64,000 bases of DNA from Pelagovum pacificum (GTDB taxonomy: Bacteria; Pseudomonadota; Alphaproteobacteria; Rhodobacterales; Rhodobacteraceae), in assembly GCF_016134045.1 (NCBI RefSeq), contig NZ_CP065915.1:434001-498000 (forward strand), given 5' to 3'. Position numbers and translations under genes: made by a program. Each line of letters starts with the position of its first letter. Within the stretch, counting starts at the first letter, position 1. Shown piece by piece: positions 7,728 through 15,933 of this stretch. The notes under the pieces are model-generated. The model was not told the DNA's origin. It worked only from the letters and a program-made list of their open reading frames with translations, and did no database searches.

Positions 7728-8233
7728 TCCACACGCGCCTGCCGGGACTCCGCCGCGGGGCGAAGCTGTGACAGCCAGTCGTTCATCGCGTCCGCTGCCT
7801 TCCGCGCGCCGCGTCCGCTCGAATAGACGTCCGTGAACGGGTGGACGCCCAGGTCCATGCCGCCGGACAGGACGTAGGACATGCGGTGCGTATCCGCGCC
7901 GTCGCTGTTGCGGCTCGTTTCGACGACGGCGCTGTCGACCTGGTCGAGCGCGTGGCGCACCTCGGTGTAGCGCAGGACCGTGCGGCGGCGGTGGATCAGC
8001 TCGCCCGCGTCGCGGTCGAGGATCAGCTGGTTGCGGCGGATGAACATCGCGAAGAACAGGCCGAGAAACGCAGTGCCGCCCAGTCCGATGCCGAGACCCT
8101 GTCCGAGGTTGCCCGACATCAGCCCCTCGGCGCCGATGACGATCATCACCAGCATCAGGCCGACGATGATGAGCCCGAAAACCCATGGCGTGCTTTCGAT
8201 GACAAGGTAGCGGTCGGTCGACTCGATCTTCAT
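7724..8233 (-). CDS. Hypothetical membrane protein with two transmembrane segments
   Basis: A 169-residue protein. Two hydrophobic helices lie at about residues 17-38 (WVFGLIIVGLMLVMIVIGA) and 47-67 (LGIGLGGTAFLGLFFAMFI), followed by a soluble part with NQLILDRDAGELIHRRRTVLRYTEVRHALDQVDSAVVE that resembles the beta-strand pattern of bacterial PH-like domains. I do not recognise a named family. It is not coupled to ffh, which has its own promoter inside the 3' end of this gene. Its own start is 160 bp from the divergent LysR gene. Confidence 0.6.
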   Translation of the reverse strand: MKIESTDRYLVIESTPWVFGLIIVGLMLVMIVIGAEGLMSGNLGQGLGIGLGGTAFLGLFFAMFIRRNQLILDRDAGELIHRRRTVLRYTEVRHALDQVDSAVVETSRNSDGADTHRMSYVLSGGMDLGVHPFTDVYSSGRGARKAADAMNDWLSQLRPAAESRQARVD

Positions 8234-8310
8234 GGGCGCAGGTTAGCCGTGGCCCCGGCATCGGCAAAGAGCGTCGTGAAGGGCGCAGGATGTAAAAAGC
8301 CTTGCTCGGA

Positions 8311-8328
8311 GTTCTTGCAATTGCGAAC
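8311..8328. promoter_or_regulatory. Imperfect palindrome in the LysR divergent region
   Basis: The stretch GTTCTTGCAATTGCGAAC sits between the divergent membrane-protein gene and the lysR gene, 66 bp before the LysR start. The outer GTTC/GAAC and inner GCAATTGC are self-complementary. LysR regulators usually bind such dyads in the divergent region next to their own gene. The match is suggestive only. Confidence 0.25.
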
Positions 8329-8393
8329 GAAAACACCTTGATCTGGGCTTGAGTGTGTGACGACGCACTTGGAACGAGAGGGAACATCCCCGC

Positions 8394-9278
8394 ATGGAAA
8401 ACTGGGACGAAGTGAGAACCGCCTACCAGGTGGCGCGACTCGGCACTGTCAGCGGTGCGGCCGAAGTGCTCGGCGTGCACCACGCGACGGTCATCCGCCA
8501 CATCGACGCGCTCGAGGGTCGGCTTGGCGTGAAGCTGTTCCAGAGACATGCGCGCGGCTATACGGCCACCGAGGCGGGACAGGACCTTCTGACGGTCGCC
8601 CAGACCACCGACGATCAGTTCACGCAGCTCGCCGGCCGTATCCGGGGGCAGGGCGAGGGCGTCTCGGGCGAGCTCGTTGTCACGTCACTTGCCACTCTGT
8701 CGGCCATGATGGCCCCGGTCCTGACCGAGTTCCAGCGCGAGAACCCGGGCCTCACCGTGCGCTACCTGACCGGCAACCGCCTGTTCCGGCTGGAGTACGG
8801 CGAGGCGCACGTCGCGATCCGGGCCGGGTCGGCGCCCGAGCAGCCGGACAACGTCGTGCAGCCCTTCATGCCGCACAAGATGCGGATGGTCGCGGCGAAG
8901 TCTTACGTGGATCGCAAGGGCCGGCCGGAGACGGTCGCCGATCTGCCCGACCACGAATTCGTCGGCTTCGACCAGCTCGACAGCCGCGCGCCTTTCATGC
9001 GCTGGCTTCTGACCCATGTCCCGCAGGACCGAGTCGTCTATCGCACGGAAGAGAACCAGTCGATCGTCGATGCCGTCGTCGCCGGCGCGGGGATCGGGTT
9101 CATCTCCGACTGGGATTTCGGGCGGATCGACGGGCTCGTCGAGTTGTTCCCCTCGATGGAGGAATGGCAGTCGCCGCTCTGGCTCGTCACGCATGTCGAC
9201 CTGCACCGCTCCCCGAAGGTGCAGGCGTTCCTGACCTTCCTCAAGGCCCGCGCGAAGGAGTGGGAAAGCCGCGCATGA
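8394..9278 (+). CDS. LysR-family transcriptional regulator
   Basis: A 294-residue LTTR. The N-terminal winged helix-turn-helix (about residues 1-60) includes GTVSGAAEVLGVHHATVIRH and LEGRLGVKLFQRHARGYTATEAG. The rest is the periplasmic-binding-like effector domain, with GELVVTSLATLSAMMAPVL and a second subdomain ending VDLHRSPKVQAFLTFLKA. The stop codon overlaps the start of the DMT exporter gene by 4 bp, so regulator and exporter are co-transcribed; the effector is probably a substrate of that exporter, which is inference. Confidence 0.9.
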   Translation: MENWDEVRTAYQVARLGTVSGAAEVLGVHHATVIRHIDALEGRLGVKLFQRHARGYTATEAGQDLLTVAQTTDDQFTQLAGRIRGQGEGVSGELVVTSLATLSAMMAPVLTEFQRENPGLTVRYLTGNRLFRLEYGEAHVAIRAGSAPEQPDNVVQPFMPHKMRMVAAKSYVDRKGRPETVADLPDHEFVGFDQLDSRAPFMRWLLTHVPQDRVVYRTEENQSIVDAVVAGAGIGFISDWDFGRIDGLVELFPSMEEWQSPLWLVTHVDLHRSPKVQAFLTFLKARAKEWESRA

Positions 9279-10177
9279 GCCCCCGCATCCGGGGCCACCT
9301 CGCGATGCTGACCTTTTCGGCAATCGTGGGGGGCAGCTTCGCGCTCGGCACGCGGATCGCCAACGATATCGAACCCGCCGCATTGAACGCGGTGCGGTTT
9401 CTGATTGCTTCCGTGATCATCGGTCTCGTCGCGTGGAGCACCACCGGCATCCCGCGCTCCGCCGCGCGGGCGCCGTGGCGCTATCTCCTGCTCGGCGGGC
9501 TGTTCGCGATCTACTTCGTGCTCATGTTCGAGGGGCTGAAGACGGCCACTTCCGTCAGTGCCTCGGCGGTCTTCACTCTGACGCCGGTCTTGTCGGCCGG
9601 CTTCGGCTGGCTGCTGCTGCGGCAGATCACGACGCCGCGCATGGCGCTCGCGCTCGCGATCGGGGCGGGCGGGGCGCTCTGGGTGATCTTCCGGGGCGAC
9701 ATCTCCGCGTTGCTCGCACTCGAGATCGGGCGGGGTGAGCTGATCTACTTCTGGGGCGTGATCGCCCATGCGCTCTACACCCCGATGGTGCGGAAGCTGA
9801 ACCGGGGAGAGCCGGCGGTCGTCTTCACCTTCGGCATGATGCTGGCGGGATGCCTTATCCTGACGGCGTGGGGCTGGTCCGACCTGCTGTCGACCGACTG
9901 GCTGGTGCTGCCGGCGCGGGTCTGGGTCGCGCTGCTCTATATCGCGATCTTCGCGAGCGCGGCGTCCTTCGTGCTGCTCCAGTACGCGACGCTGCGGCTG
10001 CCGTCGGCCAAGGTCATGGCCTACACCTACCTCGCCCCGAGCTGGGTCATCGCATGGGAGCTGGCGCTGGGCGGGAGCACACCGGGCCTGACGACCCTCG
10101 CGGGCATCGTCCTGTCCGTTGCCGCGTTGCTACTTCTACTCAAGGATGAAGAGTCGAGGGAACCTGCAAGCACCTGA
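9275..10177 (+). CDS. DMT-family (EamA) transporter
   Basis: A 300-residue inner-membrane protein with about ten hydrophobic helices in two EamA repeats: the first starts LAMLTFSAIVGGSFALGTRIAN and the second near IYFWGVIAHALYTPMVRKL. The region NAVRFLIASVIIGLVAW and SAKVMAYTYLAPSWVIAWE are typical of the family. EamA proteins usually export amino acids or metabolites. The ATG at 9275 overlaps the lysR stop (ATGA), which fixes the start; the frame is open upstream only inside lysR. Substrate unknown. Confidence 0.88.
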   Translation: MSPRIRGHLAMLTFSAIVGGSFALGTRIANDIEPAALNAVRFLIASVIIGLVAWSTTGIPRSAARAPWRYLLLGGLFAIYFVLMFEGLKTATSVSASAVFTLTPVLSAGFGWLLLRQITTPRMALALAIGAGGALWVIFRGDISALLALEIGRGELIYFWGVIAHALYTPMVRKLNRGEPAVVFTFGMMLAGCLILTAWGWSDLLSTDWLVLPARVWVALLYIAIFASAASFVLLQYATLRLPSAKVMAYTYLAPSWVIAWELALGGSTPGLTTLAGIVLSVAALLLLLKDEESREPAST

Positions 10178-10214
10178 TCCGGTTGCCATACCGACTGCAA
10201 CGAAAGGAACCGGT

Positions 10215-10283
10215 ATGAACCGCATCATTTACCTCGTCGGACTCATCGTCATCGTCGTCGCCATCGTCAGCTTCGTACTCTGA
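10215..10283 (+). CDS. 22-residue single-span membrane peptide
   Basis: The reading frame encodes MNRIIYLVGLIVIVVAIVSFVL and stop. It is preceded by AAAGGA at 10203-10208, 6 bp before the ATG, and followed 6 bp later by a strong hairpin, so it has the layout of a real small gene. The product is one hydrophobic helix with a basic N-terminus. Peptides of this kind occur in related bacteria as I recall, but no function is known. It lies 37 bp after the DMT gene and could be co-transcribed with it. Confidence 0.6.
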   Translation: MNRIIYLVGLIVIVVAIVSFVL

Positions 10284-10289
10284 GGAATT

Positions 10290-10315
10290 CGCCCCCGGAC
10301 CAAGGTTCGGGGGCG
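10290..10315. terminator. Bidirectional hairpin terminator
   Basis: CGCCCCCGGACC-AA-GGTTCGGGGGCG forms a stem of up to 12 bp with one G-T wobble between the small membrane gene (plus) and the convergent arsR-type gene (minus, stop at 10319). It lacks a long T run on either side but is well placed to end both transcripts. Confidence 0.5.
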
Positions 10316-10318
10316 CTC

Positions 10319-10654
10319 TCAGCTGTCGGGCGCGGCGTTGAACTCGCGCTCCAGAAAACGTTCCAGAACTTCGATGTCCATCGGCTCGAACTGGCCGAAG
10401 GACTGCATCCATACGCTCGCCTGTCGCAGCGCGTCGGGCTGGAGCTTGCACCACGTCACCCGTCCCCGCCGTTCTTGCTGAATGAGGCCAGCGCCAGTGA
10501 GCACCCTCAGGTGCTTCGACACGGCCGCCAGCGACATCTCGAACGGCTCGGCCACATCCGTGACGGCCATATCGTCCTCGAGCAACATGGCGAGGATCGC
10601 CCGTCGCGTGGGGTCGGCGATCGCCGAGAAGACGGTGTCGAGCGAGGGTGTCAT
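10319..10654 (-). CDS. ArsR-family transcriptional regulator
   Basis: A 111-residue winged helix-turn-helix protein: SLDTVFSAIADPTRRAILAML, then VTDVAEPFEMSLAAVSKHLRVL as recognition region, and GRVTWCKLQPDAL as wing. No metal-binding cysteine pair (CxC in helix 3) is seen, so it is the non-metal ArsR type often linked to SRPBCC or glyoxalase genes, though none follows here. I use the ATG at 10654; an in-frame GTG at 10663 is possible and neither has a clear Shine-Dalgarno. A 16-bp palindrome lies just upstream. Confidence 0.85.
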   Translation of the reverse strand: MTPSLDTVFSAIADPTRRAILAMLLEDDMAVTDVAEPFEMSLAAVSKHLRVLTGAGLIQQERRGRVTWCKLQPDALRQASVWMQSFGQFEPMDIEVLERFLEREFNAAPDS

Positions 10655-10684
10655 GCGCTGCACAAGGGCATGACCGGATCGAAA

Positions 10685-10700
10685 GTCAACCGATCAGTTG
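10685..10700. promoter_or_regulatory. Likely autoregulatory operator of the ArsR gene
   Basis: TCAACCGATCAGTTGA is a 16-bp dyad with a single mismatched pair, 31 bp upstream of the arsR ATG. On the minus strand it overlaps a TTGACT sequence that could be a -35 box. Dyads with CAAC/GTTG arms are common targets of this ArsR subgroup, so self-repression is the simple reading. Confidence 0.45.
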
Positions 10701-10792
10701 AATATGCCGCGCGGGGCCGAAGTCGCCCGGCGTCGTCGCGACGCCCTATTTTCTGCATCAACATCAGATAGTTAACGTCAGACCAAGGTCGC

Positions 10793-10821
10793 TTGACTCG
10801 GGCGGCCCCGCACCCTACTCC
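10793..10821 (+). promoter_or_regulatory. Candidate promoter of the ATP synthase F0 operon
   Basis: TTGACT (10793-10798) and TACTCC (10816-10821) are separated by 17 bp, 31 bp before the atpI start. The -35 matches consensus in five of six positions; the -10 is weak. No other good pair was seen in the 188 bp between arsR and atpI. Confidence 0.4.
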
Positions 10822-10851
10822 CCTAGATCGAAATCCGGGGAGTTCCGACAC

Positions 10852-11181
10852 TTGAGTGAACCCGACAACGCTGACCGGCTGAAGGCTCTCGAAGAGCGGA
10901 TCCGCAAGGCGAAGGGCGAGCCAGAGGTCGCGCACCACTCGGAAAGTCACCACTCGCAGGCGCAGCTTGCATGGCGAATGGTGACGGAGCTTGTCGCCGG
11001 TCTCGGGATCGGCTTCGGCATCGGATACGGGCTGGACGTGCTGCTTGGCACCGGGCCCTGGTTGATGGTGCTGTTCATATTCCTGGGCCTCGCGGCTGGC
11101 GTCAAAGTCATGCTGCGGTCGGCACAGGAGCTGCAGATACGACAGTTGGCCGACAGGGCCGACGAAGATGGGGATGGGTGA
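10852..11181 (+). CDS. atpI: ATP synthase protein I (AtpI/AtpZ family)
   Basis: A 109-residue protein: a charged N-terminus with [21 protein letters not shown], then two transmembrane helices ([20 protein letters not shown] and [19 protein letters not shown]) with a short cytoplasmic tail. AtpI helps assemble the c-ring. The start is a TTG at 10852 preceded by GGGGAG; no in-frame ATG gives a better N-terminus. The stop overlaps the atpB start region by 14 bp, so the two are translationally coupled. Confidence 0.85.
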   Translation: MSEPDNADRLKALEERIRKAKGEPEVAHHSESHHSQAQLAWRMVTELVAGLGIGFGIGYGLDVLLGTGPWLMVLFIFLGLAAGVKVMLRSAQELQIRQLADRADEDGDG

Positions 11182-11947
11182 CGTGGAGCACGAAGCAGAA
11201 GTCGCGCACGGTGAGGAAACCGGTCTGGTCTTCCACCCGCTGGATCAGTTCATCGTCGAGCCGCTGTTCGGCGACGGCCCGATCCACTGGTACACGATCA
11301 CCAATGTGACGCTGTGGATGGCGATCGCCGTCCTGTGCATCGTGCTGCTCCTCGTCGTCGGCACCCGTGGCCGCAAGATCATCCCGACCCGCACCCAGTC
11401 GGTCGCCGAGATGGCCTACGGCTTCATCTACAAGATGGTCGAGGACGTGAGCGGCAAGGACGGGGTCAAGTATTTCCCCTACATCTTCACGCTGTTCCTC
11501 TTCATCGTCTTCGCGAACTTCCTTGGGCTCGTGCCGACCTCCTTTACCACGACGTCGCACGTCGCGGTCACCGCGGTCATGGCGCTCGCCGTGTTCTTCG
11601 GGGTCACGATCCTTGGCTTCGTGAAGAACGGCGCGCACTTCCTCGACCTGTTCTGGGTCAAGTCCGCGCCGCTGCCGCTGCGCCCGGTTCTGGCCGTGAT
11701 CGAGCTGATTTCCTACATGGTCCGCCCGGTCAGCCACTCCGTCCGTCTTGCCGGGTCGATCACCGCAGGCCACGCCGTGATGAAGGTGTTCGCCGCCTTC
11801 GCCGCGTCGGCCCTGATCGCACCGCTGGCGATCGGCGGCATGGTCGCCATCTACGCACTCGAGCTGCTCGTGGCCTTCATCCAGGCCTACGTCTTCTCGA
11901 TCCTCACCTGCGTCTACCTGAAAGACGCGCTGCATCCGTCTCACTGA
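11168..11947 (+). CDS. atpB: ATP synthase F0 subunit a
   Basis: A 259-residue polytopic subunit a. Essential features are visible: the [19 protein letters not shown] helix carrying the stator arginine of the proton channel, and the C-terminal helix [22 protein letters not shown] with the conserved Glu and Gln. It forms the proton half-channels facing the c-ring. Two ATGs (11168 and 11174) are possible starts; the first is given. The overlap with atpI indicates coupling. Confidence 0.95.
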   Translation: MGMGDVEHEAEVAHGEETGLVFHPLDQFIVEPLFGDGPIHWYTITNVTLWMAIAVLCIVLLLVVGTRGRKIIPTRTQSVAEMAYGFIYKMVEDVSGKDGVKYFPYIFTLFLFIVFANFLGLVPTSFTTTSHVAVTAVMALAVFFGVTILGFVKNGAHFLDLFWVKSAPLPLRPVLAVIELISYMVRPVSHSVRLAGSITAGHAVMKVFAAFAASALIAPLAIGGMVAIYALELLVAFIQAYVFSILTCVYLKDALHPSH

Positions 11948-11953
11948 ATGTTC

Positions 11954-11974
11954 GGTGCGCCGGGCTGGCGCACC
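11954..11974. repeat. Palindromic repeat unit GGTGCGC-N7-GCGCACC
   Basis: GGTGCGC, a 7-nt spacer and GCGCACC, followed by CTACGG, lie between atpB and atpE. The same arms with the same 7-nt spacer occur at 34908-34930, 35122-35144, 35242-35264 and 47556-47576. In the atp mRNA it would form a 7-bp hairpin just upstream of atpE. Confidence 0.6.
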
Positions 11975-12007
11975 CTACGGAAACTTCCATCGTAAGGAGA
12001 AAAGATC

Positions 12008-12244
12008 ATGGAAGGCGATATCGCAAGCATGGGTCAATACATCGGTGCCGGCATTGCGGGCCTCGGTGCAGGCCTCTCGGCTCTCGGTGTGGGCAACGTT
12101 GCCGGCAACTTCCTCGCCGGTGCGCTCCGCAACCCCTCCGCGGCTGCCTCGCAGACCGCCACGCTCTTCATCGGCATCGCGTTCGCCGAAGCGCTCGGGA
12201 TTTTCTCGTTCCTCGTCGCGCTCCTGCTGATGTTCGCCGCCTAA
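12008..12244 (+). CDS. atpE: ATP synthase F0 subunit c
   Basis: A 78-residue hairpin of two transmembrane helices. The polar loop contains GALRNPSAA (Arg-Asn-Pro), and the proton-binding carboxylate is Glu61 in [11 protein letters not shown]. The absence of an extra Gln/Ser sodium ligand pattern fits a proton-driven ring. A strong AAGGAGA Shine-Dalgarno lies 8 bp before the ATG, in keeping with the high copy number of subunit c. Confidence 0.96.
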   Translation: MEGDIASMGQYIGAGIAGLGAGLSALGVGNVAGNFLAGALRNPSAAASQTATLFIGIAFAEALGIFSFLVALLLMFAA

Positions 12245-12276
12245 GCGACCTCTGATACGATCCTTACGGCCGGGCA

Positions 12277-12299
12277 GGGCGTGCCTTCGGGACGCGCCC
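12277..12299 (+). promoter_or_regulatory. Intercistronic stem-loop after atpE
   Basis: GGGCGTG-CC-TTCGG-GA-CGCGCCC can pair as an 8-bp stem with one mismatch in the 89-bp gap between atpE and the b' gene. It has no T run. Such a structure could protect the 3' end of an atpE mRNA segment and raise subunit c above b and b', which the c-ring stoichiometry requires. That role is inferred. Confidence 0.35.
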
Positions 12300-12333
12300 G
12301 CCCGGATCCAAAGACAGGTTCCAGGGGGACGAC

Positions 12334-12984
12334 ATGGCCATACAGACCTACGCCCTTGAGGGCATCCGGCAGGGCTTCTTCCTGAAGCCGCTCCTGGCGC
12401 AGGCCGAGGGCGAAGCGGAAGAGGCCGCCGAACATGGCGCCGAGGCCGCTGGCCACGGGGCCGAAGCTGCGCACACCGTGGCGCAGGACGTCGAGGCGGG
12501 CATGCCGCAACTCGACTTCTCGACATTCCCGAACCAGATTTTCTGGCTGATCGTCACGCTTCTGGTGATCTACTTCATCCTGTCCCGCGTTGCGCTGCCG
12601 CGCATCGGCGCGGTGCTGGCGGAACGCTCGGGCACGATCACGAACGACCTCGCCGCTGCCGAAGAGCTGAAGCTCAAGGCGCAGGAGGCCGAGACCGCCT
12701 ACGAGAAATCGCTCGCCGACGCGCGGAGCGAGGCGAACCGCATCGCGGAAGAGACCCGCGCATCGATCCAGGAAGAGCTCGACGCCGAGATCGAGAAAGC
12801 GGACAAGGAAATCTCTGCCCGGACCGCCGAGAGCGAGAAGGCGATCGCGGAAATCCGCGACGGCGCGATGGAAAGCGTGCGCGAGGTCGCCACCGACACC
12901 GCGAAGGCGATCGTCGCGGCCATGGGCACCACCGCGGACGACGCGATGGTCGAAGAGGCCGTCAACAGCCGCGTGAAAGGATGA
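12334..12984 (+). CDS. atpF': ATP synthase F0 subunit b'
   Basis: A 216-residue subunit b' of the peripheral stalk. After an alanine/glutamate-rich N-terminus unusual in length (about 60 residues) comes the membrane anchor [20 protein letters not shown] at about residues 68-87, then a long charged coiled coil ([23 protein letters not shown] onward). Having separate b and b' genes is typical of photosynthetic and other alphaproteobacteria. The ATG of the next gene overlaps the stop by 4 bp. Confidence 0.9.
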   Translation: MAIQTYALEGIRQGFFLKPLLAQAEGEAEEAAEHGAEAAGHGAEAAHTVAQDVEAGMPQLDFSTFPNQIFWLIVTLLVIYFILSRVALPRIGAVLAERSGTITNDLAAAEELKLKAQEAETAYEKSLADARSEANRIAEETRASIQEELDAEIEKADKEISARTAESEKAIAEIRDGAMESVREVATDTAKAIVAAMGTTADDAMVEEAVNSRVKG

Positions 12985-13553
12985 AGCCGATGAAGAAGCT
13001 TCTTACCGCTACAACCGTCGCCACGCTCGCCGCGAGCCCGGCCTTCGCGGCCGGCGACGCGTTCTTCTCGCTGCGCAACACCGACTTCGTGGTGCTGATC
13101 GCGTTCATCATCTTCATCGCGATCCTGATCTACTTCAACGTGCCGAGCATGGTGACCAAGATGCTCGACCAGCGTGCCGAAAACATCGGCAAGGAGCTGG
13201 ACGAGGCGAAGGCCCTTCGCGAAGAAGCGCAAAGCCTGCTGGCCTCCTACGAGCGCAAGCAGAAGGAAGTTCAGGAGCAGGCCGACCGCATCGTCGAGAA
13301 CGCCCGTGCCGAGGCGACCCGCGCTGCCGATCAGGCGAAAGAGGACATCCGTGCCTCCGTCGCCCGCCGGCTCGCCGCCGCCGAGGACCAGATCGCCAGC
13401 GCCCAGGCTTCCGCCGTGAAGGAAGTGCGGGACGAGGCCGTGACGGTCGCCATCGGTGCCGCCCGCGAAGTCATCGCCAAGCAGATGACCGCGAGCGACG
13501 CGAACAAGCTCATCGACAAGGGCATCGCGGACGCCGGCAGCAAGCTGCACTGA
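12981..13553 (+). CDS. atpF: ATP synthase F0 subunit b
   Basis: A 190-residue subunit b. A signal-like N-terminus ([21 protein letters not shown]) precedes the membrane span [20 protein letters not shown] and a long coiled coil ([21 protein letters not shown] onward) that dimerises with b' to form the stator. It is the last gene of the F0 operon, followed by a clear terminator. The F1 genes (atpHAGDC) are not in this window, as expected for the split arrangement. Confidence 0.92.
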   Translation: MKPMKKLLTATTVATLAASPAFAAGDAFFSLRNTDFVVLIAFIIFIAILIYFNVPSMVTKMLDQRAENIGKELDEAKALREEAQSLLASYERKQKEVQEQADRIVENARAEATRAADQAKEDIRASVARRLAAAEDQIASAQASAVKEVRDEAVTVAIGAAREVIAKQMTASDANKLIDKGIADAGSKLH

Positions 13554-13576
13554 CGCGAACCGCCAGTCACGGATTG

Positions 13577-13609
13577 ACGGCGCGAGGGGAGATCCTTCGC
13601 GCCGTTTTT
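13577..13609 (+). terminator. Rho-independent terminator of the atp operon
   Basis: The arms ACGGCGCGAGGG and CCTTCGCGCCGT (12-bp stem with one G-T pair) are followed directly by TTTTTC, 23 bp after the atpF stop. This is the clearest intrinsic terminator in the first half of the window. Confidence 0.85.
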
Positions 13610-13619
13610 CGTTTCCGGG

Positions 13620-14390
13620 TCAGGACCGGCCGGCCTCGTGTTCGTATCGCTTGCGGGCGATCTCTTCGTTCCGCTCCGCCTTCTGCTGGTCGCGCAACGC
13701 CTGCTCGACGAAGCCGAGGTGGGCCTCCACCGCGCGGCGGGCGCCTTCCGGATCGCGGGCCTGCAACGCGTCGTTGATCGCCCGGTGCTGGTCGAGCAGC
13801 TGGTCCCGAGTCGTGCGCTGCCGGAACATGATCGAGCGGTTGTAGAACACGCCTTCCCGCAGCAACTGGTACATCGAGCGCATCATGTGCAGCATGACGA
13901 CGTTGTGGCTCGCCTCGATGATCGACAGGTGAAAATCCGCGTCGATCCCGGCTTCCTCCGCCGGGTTGCGCTTCTGATGGGCGGCCTCCATCCGGGCGAA
14001 GATGCTGCCGATCACCTTGAGGTCGGTGTCAGACCCCAGCTTCGCCGCGCGCTCGGCCGCCAACCCTTCCATGTCGCGCCGGAAGGTAAGGTAGTCGAAG
14101 ACGGCTTCTTCGTGCGTGCGGAACAGCTTCACCAGCGAGTCCGAAAAGGCGGAGCCGAGCACGTCGGCGACGTAGACGCCGGCCCCCGCCCGGCTGGCGA
14201 GCAGGCCGTCGTCCTGCAACTCTGCCAGCGCCTCCCGCAGCGACGGCCGCGAGACGCCGAGCCGCTCCGCCAGGTCGCGCTCCGGGGGGAGCCGCTCACC
14301 GGGACGCAGGATGCCGCGCAGGATCAGCAGCTCGATCTGGCGCACGACCCCGCGGGACAGTTTCTCGGCGCTGACTTTCTCGAATGGCAT
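13620..14390 (-). CDS. FadR/GntR-family regulator with FCD domain
   Basis: A 256-residue protein. The N-terminal GntR winged helix (about 1-75) reads LILRGILRPGERLPPERDLAERLGVSRPSLREALAELQDDGLL. The C-terminal all-helical FCD domain (about 90-235) has DADFHLSIIEASHN and HRAINDALQARDPEGARRAVEAHL, with the histidines and aspartate that bind a metal and a small carboxylate in this family (pyruvate, lactate, glycolate). It resembles PdhR/LldR/GlcC regulators. No clear target gene is adjacent. A dyad upstream has the same geometry as one over the glcD promoter, so GlcC is one possible identity. Confidence 0.85.
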   Translation of the reverse strand: MPFEKVSAEKLSRGVVRQIELLILRGILRPGERLPPERDLAERLGVSRPSLREALAELQDDGLLASRAGAGVYVADVLGSAFSDSLVKLFRTHEEAVFDYLTFRRDMEGLAAERAAKLGSDTDLKVIGSIFARMEAAHQKRNPAEEAGIDADFHLSIIEASHNVVMLHMMRSMYQLLREGVFYNRSIMFRQRTTRDQLLDQHRAINDALQARDPEGARRAVEAHLGFVEQALRDQQKAERNEEIARKRYEHEAGRS

Positions 14391-14405
14391 GGTCGTCCCT
14401 TTGAA

Positions 14406-14428
14406 ATTGGTCAGAGGATATGACCGCA
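14406..14428. promoter_or_regulatory. Candidate operator upstream of the FCD regulator
   Basis: ATTGGTCA-N7-TGACCGCA lies 16 bp before the regulator ATG. The inner five bases of each arm (GGTCA/TGACC) are a perfect inverted repeat. The half-site ATTGGT and the 7-bp spacing are the same as in the perfect dyad ATTGGTAA-N7-TTACCAAT at 25093-25115 over the glcD -10 box. It would suit autoregulation. Confidence 0.4.
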
Positions 14429-14513
14429 CCCCGGCACCGGCAACCGGCGGAAGGTCATTGATCCGGTCCTCCCGGCTTGGCACCATCCGCGCGAGGTCGC
14501 CCGGAGAGTTCCC

Positions 14514-15911
14514 ATGCCGTTGAGCCGATTTATTGCGATGACCCTTGTCGCGTTTGCGCCCGCCACTGTCGCGGCGCAGGACCGCTGCGACCCCGAGGCG
14601 ATCGTGTCCATGGCCGATGACATTCTCGCGCTGCGCAGCGAGATCGAGGGCGTTTCCGCCCGCCGCGGCGCGACCACGGCCGCCTACCTGAAAATCCGCT
14701 ACGACGAGATGTCCGACGACGCGGCGCAGGAGATGCTGGCGGAGCTTGAAGCAAGCGACCTCGTCGAGGCACCGATCCTCGCGCAGGCGCTCGCGGTCAC
14801 GCGGGACGGACCCCGCGACGGCCTGGCCCGGTTCGGGGATCCGATCGAGCTGCTGACGGCGGCGCAGCCGTCGGTGAAGCGGGCGGCGCTCGCCTATGAC
14901 GACGGGGCCGAGTATTTCGAGATGGTCGCGGAGATCCGCGCCGACCCCGCGCTGAACGAGACCTTCAACAGGACCGACTATTCCGGACTGCGCACCGCGT
15001 CGCTGGTCTACGACCTCGACGACGCGCGACGTCAGGCCATCGCCAAGCAGGCGGAGGCGTCGGGCGAACTGGTCACCGCGCTGCACCTCTATGCGTCACT
15101 CGCAGACCGCGCACCGTTCGACGACTTCCTCGACCGGCAAGCGGACAACGAGGCGATGGGCGTCTTCGGCACGCCGATGGCGATCCGCACGTCGCTCGTC
15201 GATGTCCTGCGCGGGCCCGAGCCGCTGCTTGCCTCCCCAGATGCTTCGGAGGAGGAACAGTCCCGCTACGCGATGGAGCGCGCCGTCATCCGCGCCGCGA
15301 TGCTGACCCCTGAAGCCAGCTATCTCACCACGCTCTACAACCAGTCGGGAGAGCTCGAGGCGGTGAACGAGGCCGCGACGGCTTACCTCGACGCGCTGGA
15401 AGCGGGAGAGATCGACGGAGCCGAGGATGCGTGGCTCACTCAGCTCGACGCCCTGATCGAGGCGCAGAGCTCCGACTGGGCCTACAACCTGCTTCGTGCC
15501 TTCCAGTTTCCGCCCGGAGAGATCCGCCATTACGCAGGGTTCGCGTCCGACACGCTGGACTACGCCCGCGCCGCGCGTCAGGCGACCGCGCCGCTGTCGG
15601 GCGAGGAAGTGCAGGCCCCCGATTTGCTGTCCGAAACCGAACAATGGTCCGACTGGCTCACCGCGGTCGGCATCGCGTTCGAGCGGTCCGAGCCTGCGGA
15701 TCAGGACGAAGGCCGCCGCGTCGTCGAACTGCTGTTCGACAGCGGACAGGTGACCGAAGCGATGGATTACGCGGAAGCCCACCTAGACCCGGAGACGCGC
15801 TGGCCGGTCCTGCGCGACCTGCTGGTGCGCTACGACCTGCAGTGTGACGGCCATACGGCCTATCCGGGCGGGTCACTTCTGACGGGGGGGCGTGTGCTCT
15901 ACCGGTTCTGA
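14514..15911 (+). CDS. Exported protein of unknown function, mostly helical
   Basis: A 465-residue protein with a clear signal peptide (LSRFIAMTLVAFAPATVAAQ, cleavage likely after AAQ at about residue 22). The mature part is rich in Ala, Glu and Asp and looks like repeated helix pairs (for example RQAIAKQAEASGELVTALHLYASLAD), similar in texture to TPR/SEL1-type solenoids but with no repeat I can align confidently. The C-terminus ends GGSLLTGGRVLYRF. It is a single gene between a divergent regulator and a convergent OmpA-like gene. I do not recognise the family; a periplasmic role is all the sequence supports. Confidence 0.75.
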   Translation: MPLSRFIAMTLVAFAPATVAAQDRCDPEAIVSMADDILALRSEIEGVSARRGATTAAYLKIRYDEMSDDAAQEMLAELEASDLVEAPILAQALAVTRDGPRDGLARFGDPIELLTAAQPSVKRAALAYDDGAEYFEMVAEIRADPALNETFNRTDYSGLRTASLVYDLDDARRQAIAKQAEASGELVTALHLYASLADRAPFDDFLDRQADNEAMGVFGTPMAIRTSLVDVLRGPEPLLASPDASEEEQSRYAMERAVIRAAMLTPEASYLTTLYNQSGELEAVNEAATAYLDALEAGEIDGAEDAWLTQLDALIEAQSSDWAYNLLRAFQFPPGEIRHYAGFASDTLDYARAARQATAPLSGEEVQAPDLLSETEQWSDWLTAVGIAFERSEPADQDEGRRVVELLFDSGQVTEAMDYAEAHLDPETRWPVLRDLLVRYDLQCDGHTAYPGGSLLTGGRVLYRF

Positions 15912-15933
15912 CCGGCAGGGCGGGGGTGGAGAA

